Below are positions 5,829 through 9,321 of a stretch of DNA of 9,321 nt, piece by piece. Every line of letters begins with the position of its first letter. Positions within the stretch are counted from its first letter, which is position 1. A model generated the notes under the pieces. That model searched no databases. It was not told the origin of the DNA and was given only the letters and a program-made list of their open reading frames with translations. Where the stretch lies: positions 1-9,321 of the forward strand of contig JAEYXN010000304.1 in NCBI GenBank assembly GCA_023431285.1, in the 5' to 3' direction. The translations under genes were made by a program, and so were the position numbers. The DNA is from Bacteroidota bacterium. GTDB taxonomy: Bacteria; Bacteroidota; Bacteroidia; Cytophagales; Cyclobacteriaceae.

Positions 5829-6320
5829 ATGGACAGCGAACAAATAATTCAAACGATCAGAAGTCAATACGATGATGAACTCGTCTCCGCCGAAATGGTT
5901 GACGATATGCTCACTGTCACACTCAGGAAAGAACGAATAGCCGAGATCATTCGCTTCCTTTATTACCATCCCGATACGCAATTTCAGTTTCTTACTTCTC
6001 TCTGCGCAGTACACTTTCCGGATCAGCAATCCATCGCAGTAGTCTATCAGTTGCATAATCTCCAATCCAACGTGCGTCTCAGGGTGAAAACATTTCTGCC
6101 CGAGTCAGATGCACAGGTAGCCACGATCACCGACACCTTTGCCGGTGCAAACTGGATGGAACGCGAGACCTATGATTTTTATGGAGTAAGCTTCAACGGG
6201 CATCCTAACCTGAAAAGAATATTAAACGTGGACGACATGATCATTTTTCCGCTCAGGAAGGAGTATCCATTGGAAGATCAAACCCGGGAAGACAAAAAAG
6301 ACAGCATGTTCGGAAGATGA
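5829..6320 (+). CDS. nuoC: NADH-quinone oxidoreductase subunit C (30 kDa)
   Basis: NuoC is a peripheral-arm structural subunit without cofactors that binds the NuoD/NuoB module. The 163 residues include the complex I 30-kDa signature: ERETYDFYGVSFNGHPNLKR at 111-130, then IL and, at 141-148, PLRKEYPL. The first 90 residues form the usual alpha/beta domain. Unlike enterobacteria, where nuoC and nuoD are fused, the two are separate here. The stop codon overlaps the nuoD start (ATGA at 6317-6320), which usually means coupled translation. No Shine-Dalgarno is visible. ATG 5829 is the natural start, five bases after the nuoB stop. Confidence 0.97.
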   Translation: MDSEQIIQTIRSQYDDELVSAEMVDDMLTVTLRKERIAEIIRFLYYHPDTQFQFLTSLCAVHFPDQQSIAVVYQLHNLQSNVRLRVKTFLPESDAQVATITDTFAGANWMERETYDFYGVSFNGHPNLKRILNVDDMIIFPLRKEYPLEDQTREDKKDSMFGR

Positions 6321-7525
6321 GAGAAGACGAATCCATACAGGAATTCAAAGCGGTAGAGGAAAAACAGTATTCCTACCTGAACCTCGGGCCAACCCATCCG
6401 GCGACGCACGGTATCTTCCAGAATGTACTGAAGATGGATGGTGAAATCATCGTAGAGTCAGAGCCTACCATTGGATACATTCATCGCGCTTTTGAAAAAC
6501 TCGCAGAGCGAAGACCATATAATCAGATCACTCCGATTACAGATCGACTGAATTATTGTTCCGCTCCGATAAACAATATCGGATGGCATATGACGGTGGA
6601 GAAACTACTGAAGGTTGAAATACCAAAACGTGTTCAGTATCTCCGGGTGATTATAATGGAACTTGCTCGGATCACCGATCACATTGTATGCAATGCCGTC
6701 ATTGGCGTCGATACAGGTGCGTTGACTGGTTTTGTATATATGTTTCAGCAAAGAGAGCTGGTCTACGAAATCTATGAGGAGATCTGCGGTGCTCGGCTAA
6801 CCACAAATATTGGCAGGATCGGTGGCTTTGAGCGTGACTTCTCGCCGAAGGTATGGACGAAGATCAATAAGTTTCTGGACGAGTTTCCTCCCGTCCTGCG
6901 TGAATTTGAGAACCTCCTTAAGCGAAACAGGATCTTTATGGATCGGACCATTGGCGTGGGAGGGATCACTGCGGAAAAGGCATTGAATTATAGTTTTACC
7001 GGACCAAATCTTCGCGCTGCAGGAGTGGATTATGATATACGTGTAGCCCAACCGTATTCGTCATACGAAGATTTTGAATTCATAATCCCGGTAGGGACGA
7101 ATGGCGACGTATATGATCGTTTCATGGTACGCCAGGAAGAAATGTGGCAGAGTTTGAGCATCATCAAACAAGCAATGGCGAAACTACCTGAGGGGCCGTT
7201 CCACGCGGAAGTCCCAGAGTTTTATCTGCCTCCCAAAGAAGAAGTATACAATAACATGGAAGCGCTGATATATCAGTTCAAGATTGTCATGGGCGAGACT
7301 GATGTCCCGAAGGGCGAGATTTACCATTGCGTCGAAGGTGGCAACGGCGAGCTGGGATTCTATTTGATTAGTGATGGGGGAAGAACTCCGTTTCGCCTGC
7401 ATTTCCGTCGACCCTGTTTCATTTATTATCAGGCCTATCCGGAGATAATAAAAGGATCAATGTTGTCTGACGCTATCCTTACCATGAGCAGCATGAACGT
7501 CATCGCAGGGGAGTTGGACGCATAA
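6317..7525 (+). CDS. nuoD: NADH-quinone oxidoreductase subunit D (49 kDa)
   Basis: NuoD forms, with NuoB, the quinone-reducing site of complex I and is related to the large subunit of [NiFe] hydrogenases. The 402 residues open with a short variable tail, then LNLGPTHPATHGIFQ. By comparison with the Thermus Nqo4 sequence as I remember it, His31 and Tyr80 (ITDRLNYCSAP) match the two quinone-contacting residues (His38 and Tyr87) and keep the same 49-residue spacing. Further family blocks are RVIIMELARITDH, NIGRIGGFERDF, RAAGVDYDIR and GELGFYLISDGGRTPFR. The hydrogenase metal-binding cysteines are absent, as expected. The end, SSMNVIAGELDA, has Ala where many bacteria have Arg and looks typical of Bacteroidota. 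It overlaps nuoC by four bases and precedes nuoE by ten. Confidence 0.98.
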   Translation: MREDESIQEFKAVEEKQYSYLNLGPTHPATHGIFQNVLKMDGEIIVESEPTIGYIHRAFEKLAERRPYNQITPITDRLNYCSAPINNIGWHMTVEKLLKVEIPKRVQYLRVIIMELARITDHIVCNAVIGVDTGALTGFVYMFQQRELVYEIYEEICGARLTTNIGRIGGFERDFSPKVWTKINKFLDEFPPVLREFENLLKRNRIFMDRTIGVGGITAEKALNYSFTGPNLRAAGVDYDIRVAQPYSSYEDFEFIIPVGTNGDVYDRFMVRQEEMWQSLSIIKQAMAKLPEGPFHAEVPEFYLPPKEEVYNNMEALIYQFKIVMGETDVPKGEIYHCVEGGNGELGFYLISDGGRTPFRLHFRRPCFIYYQAYPEIIKGSMLSDAILTMSSMNVIAGELDA

Positions 7526-7535
7526 ATAATAAAGA

Positions 7536-8084
7536 ATGATTGAAGCTTCACCGATAAGGTTTTCTGATGAGTCTCTCGCGAAGGCGAAAGAGATCATTGG
7601 TCGTTATCCTGTAGGAAAAGAAAAATCTGCTTTGCTTCCATTGCTCCACCTCGCGCAGTCGGAATTCGAAGGGTGGTTGAGTGTTCCTGTGATGGACTAC
7701 GTTGCTTCTCTGCTGAATATCAAACCGATTGAAGTGTATGAAGTGGCCACGTTCTACACAATGTACAACCTCAAGCCTGTAGGAAAGCATGTTTTGGAAG
7801 TTTGCAGAACGGGACCATGCTGGCTTCGTGGGGCGGATGATATTGTATCGCACATAGGGGAGCGTCTTGGTATTAAAGACGGAGAGACCACTGCCGACGG
7901 AATGTTTACCTTAAAAACAGTGGAATGTCTCGGTTCCTGTGGCACTGCTCCCATGTTGCAATGTGGTAGTCCATTTCACGAGAACCTGACACCCGGAAAA
8001 GTCGACGCACTGATCGAAAAGCTGCGTTCACAAAAAGAAAGAAGTTCATATCTGCGCGATGATGAGTCGCGCGGGCAAAATTGA
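7536..8084 (+). CDS. nuoE: NADH-quinone oxidoreductase subunit E (24 kDa, [2Fe-2S] N1a)
   Basis: NuoE is a thioredoxin-fold subunit of the NADH-oxidising module and holds the [2Fe-2S] cluster N1a. In the 182 residues the four ligands are present as CRTGPC (Cys90, Cys95) and CLGSC (Cys131, Cys135). The N-terminal helical domain contains LLPLLHLAQSEFEGWLS and the family block VYEVATFYTMYNLKPVGKH. The last 15 residues (KERSSYLRDDESRGQN) are a charged tail with no recognised function. It lies ten bases after nuoD and 26 before nuoF and works directly with NuoF. ATG 7536 is the only start close to nuoD and gives the usual family N-terminus. Confidence 0.97.
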   Translation: MIEASPIRFSDESLAKAKEIIGRYPVGKEKSALLPLLHLAQSEFEGWLSVPVMDYVASLLNIKPIEVYEVATFYTMYNLKPVGKHVLEVCRTGPCWLRGADDIVSHIGERLGIKDGETTADGMFTLKTVECLGSCGTAPMLQCGSPFHENLTPGKVDALIEKLRSQKERSSYLRDDESRGQN

Positions 8085-8110
8085 TATACCGGAAGAGCTA
8101 CACGCATCCC

Positions 8111-9321
8111 ATGGGAAAAAAGATATTACTTGAGCACGTCAACGTACCCGGAATCCGATCACTGGAAGTGTACCGGAAGAATGGAGGATACGCCTCAGTA
8201 GAAAAGGCGCTGAAATCCATGACTCCGGATGAAGTGATGGAAGAGGTGAAGAAGTCCGGGTTGCGTGGCCGTGGTGGGGCGGGATTTCCCGCCGGAATGA
8301 AGTGGAGTTTCATGGACAGGAAATCCGACAAGCCCCGCTATCTCGTTTGCAATGCCGACGAAAGCGAACCCGGAACTTTTAAGGACAGGTATCTGATGGA
8401 GCGGATACCACATATGCTGGTGGAAGGAATGATCACATCCAGCTACGCGTTGGGTGCAAAGACATCCTATATCTATATCCGCGGTGAGTATATGTACGTG
8501 CTTCGGATTCTTGAACAGGCAATCGCAGAAGCATACGCTGCGGGTTTGTTAGGCAAGAATATTCTTGGGACGGATTATTCACTTGATCTGTATGTGCATC
8601 CCGGTGCTGGTGCCTACATCTGTGGTGAAGAAACAGCATTGCTTGAATCGCTGGAAGGTAAGCGCGGAAACCCTCGTTTGAAACCTCCTTTTCCGGCGGT
8701 TGCAGGATTGTATGCATGTCCTACAGTGGTGAACAACGTAGAGACTATTGCTGCTGTGGGCCCGATCGTCATGATGGGTGGCGATGAATATGCAAAGATC
8801 GGCCTGGGAAAAAGTACAGGAACGAAATTGATCTCTGCCAGCGGCCATATCAATAAACCTGGTGTATACGAGGTTGAAATGGGTTTGCCGGTGGAAGAGT
8901 TTATTTATTCAGATGAATACTGCGGAGGCATCTGGAAAGACCGCAAGCTCAAGGCTGTAGTGGCCGGTGGTTCGTCTGTTCCTATACTTCCCGCTCACCT
9001 GATATTAAAGACAGCCAAAGGGGAAGATCGCCTGATGACTTATGAGTCACTTGCCGAAGGCGGGTTCATCAGCGGGACGATGCTTGGCTCCGGCGGTTTT
9101 ATTGTAATGGATGAGACAGCATGCATCGTTCGAAATCTTTGGACTTACGAACGATTCTATCACCATGAATCATGCGGACAATGCAGTCCGTGCCGCGAAG
9201 GAACTGGATGGATGGAAAAAGTCCTTCATAGAATTGAGCATGGTCATGGTCACATGGAAGACATCGATCTTCTGGTTGATGTGGCGAAAAAAATTGAAGG
9301 AAATACTATTTGTCCTTTGGG
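8111..9321 (+). CDS. nuoF: NADH-quinone oxidoreductase subunit F (51 kDa), 3'-truncated by window
   Basis: NuoF binds NADH and FMN and holds the [4Fe-4S] cluster N3; it is where electrons enter complex I. The first 403 residues are in the window; family members are about 430-460 long, so only a short tail is missing. Visible blocks are LRGRGGAGFPAGMKW (FMN region), CNADESEPGTFKDR, the 51-kDa signature GAGAYICGEETALLES followed by GKRGNPRLKPPFPA, and the cluster signature ESCGQCSPCREG with Cys355, Cys358 and Cys361. The fourth ligand, Cys401 (NTICPLG), lies just before the edge, so all N3 ligands are intact. ATG 8111 gives the usual MGKKILLEHVNVPG start; GGAAGAG (8091-8097) about 13 bases upstream is a weak ribosome site. 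The frame is uninterrupted to the end. nuoG or another nuo gene is expected next. Confidence 0.97.
   Translation, partial: MGKKILLEHVNVPGIRSLEVYRKNGGYASVEKALKSMTPDEVMEEVKKSGLRGRGGAGFPAGMKWSFMDRKSDKPRYLVCNADESEPGTFKDRYLMERIPHMLVEGMITSSYALGAKTSYIYIRGEYMYVLRILEQAIAEAYAAGLLGKNILGTDYSLDLYVHPGAGAYICGEETALLESLEGKRGNPRLKPPFPAVAGLYACPTVVNNVETIAAVGPIVMMGGDEYAKIGLGKSTGTKLISASGHINKPGVYEVEMGLPVEEFIYSDEYCGGIWKDRKLKAVVAGGSSVPILPAHLILKTAKGEDRLMTYESLAEGGFISGTMLGSGGFIVMDETACIVRNLWTYERFYHHESCGQCSPCREGTGWMEKVLHRIEHGHGHMEDIDLLVDVAKKIEGNTICPL

Noticed and set aside
5637..6065. 142-codon minus-strand frame across nuoB and nuoC
   Set aside because: It lies fully antisense to two certain genes with intact signatures, has no recognised motif, and no start signal; it is a shadow of their codon use.
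7516..7525. NuoD ending in Asp-Ala rather than the common Asp-Arg, as a possible defect
   Set aside because: From what I recall, this ending is normal for Bacteroidota NuoD, and the rest of the protein is intact.
1..9321. CRISPR array, tRNA/rRNA genes, insertion sequences, prophage or defence genes
   Set aside because: I saw no regularly spaced repeats, no cloverleaf or rRNA blocks, and no transposase, integrase, phage or nuclease motifs.

Overview
The window looks like part of a Bacteroidota chromosome, probably an environmental lineage with moderate GC. The evidence is a truncated secreted protein ending in a type IX secretion (T9SS, Por) C-terminal sorting domain, Bacteroidota-flavoured complex I subunits (separate nuoC and nuoD, and a NuoD ending in ELDA), A-rich starts with few Shine-Dalgarno sites, and several small lipoprotein-like genes without recognisable homologues. 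I cannot name a genus from sequence alone.

Layout: (1) 1-350, + strand: the 3' end of a T9SS-secreted protein; the residues just before the sorting domain look like the last strand of a glycoside-hydrolase beta-domain. (2) 376-1976, - strand: a 409-residue putative lipoprotein of unknown function and, upstream of it, a small MTH1187/UPF0045-type thiamine-binding protein, separated by a gap that holds an imperfect dyad. (3) 1977-4063: a loosely packed accessory stretch with a coiled-coil/Sel1-like lipoprotein (2214-2924), about 520 bases without a convincing gene that contain a structured palindromic element (3252-3335), and two small + strand ORFs of unknown function (3447-3656 and 3740-4063). 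(4) 4130-4744: a DedA-family membrane protein. (5) 4887-9321: the first six genes of a respiratory complex I operon, nuoA-B-C-D-E-F, with nuoF cut by the window edge.

The nuo genes are tightly packed (gaps of 4, 5, 10 and 26 bases, and a 4-base ATGA overlap between nuoC and nuoD), so they are almost certainly one transcript. Together they encode one membrane-arm subunit (NuoA), the quinone-site/N2 connecting module (NuoB, C, D) and two of the NADH-input subunits (NuoE, F). All cluster-ligand cysteines expected in NuoB, E and F are present, as are the His and Tyr of the NuoD quinone site, so the enzyme looks functional. The rest of the operon (nuoG onward) should lie just past the right edge.

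I found no convincing new multi-gene system. The most interesting unexplained item is the palindromic element at 3252-3335, which can be drawn in two mutually exclusive folds. Next come the unassigned small and lipoprotein genes between 1 and 4063.
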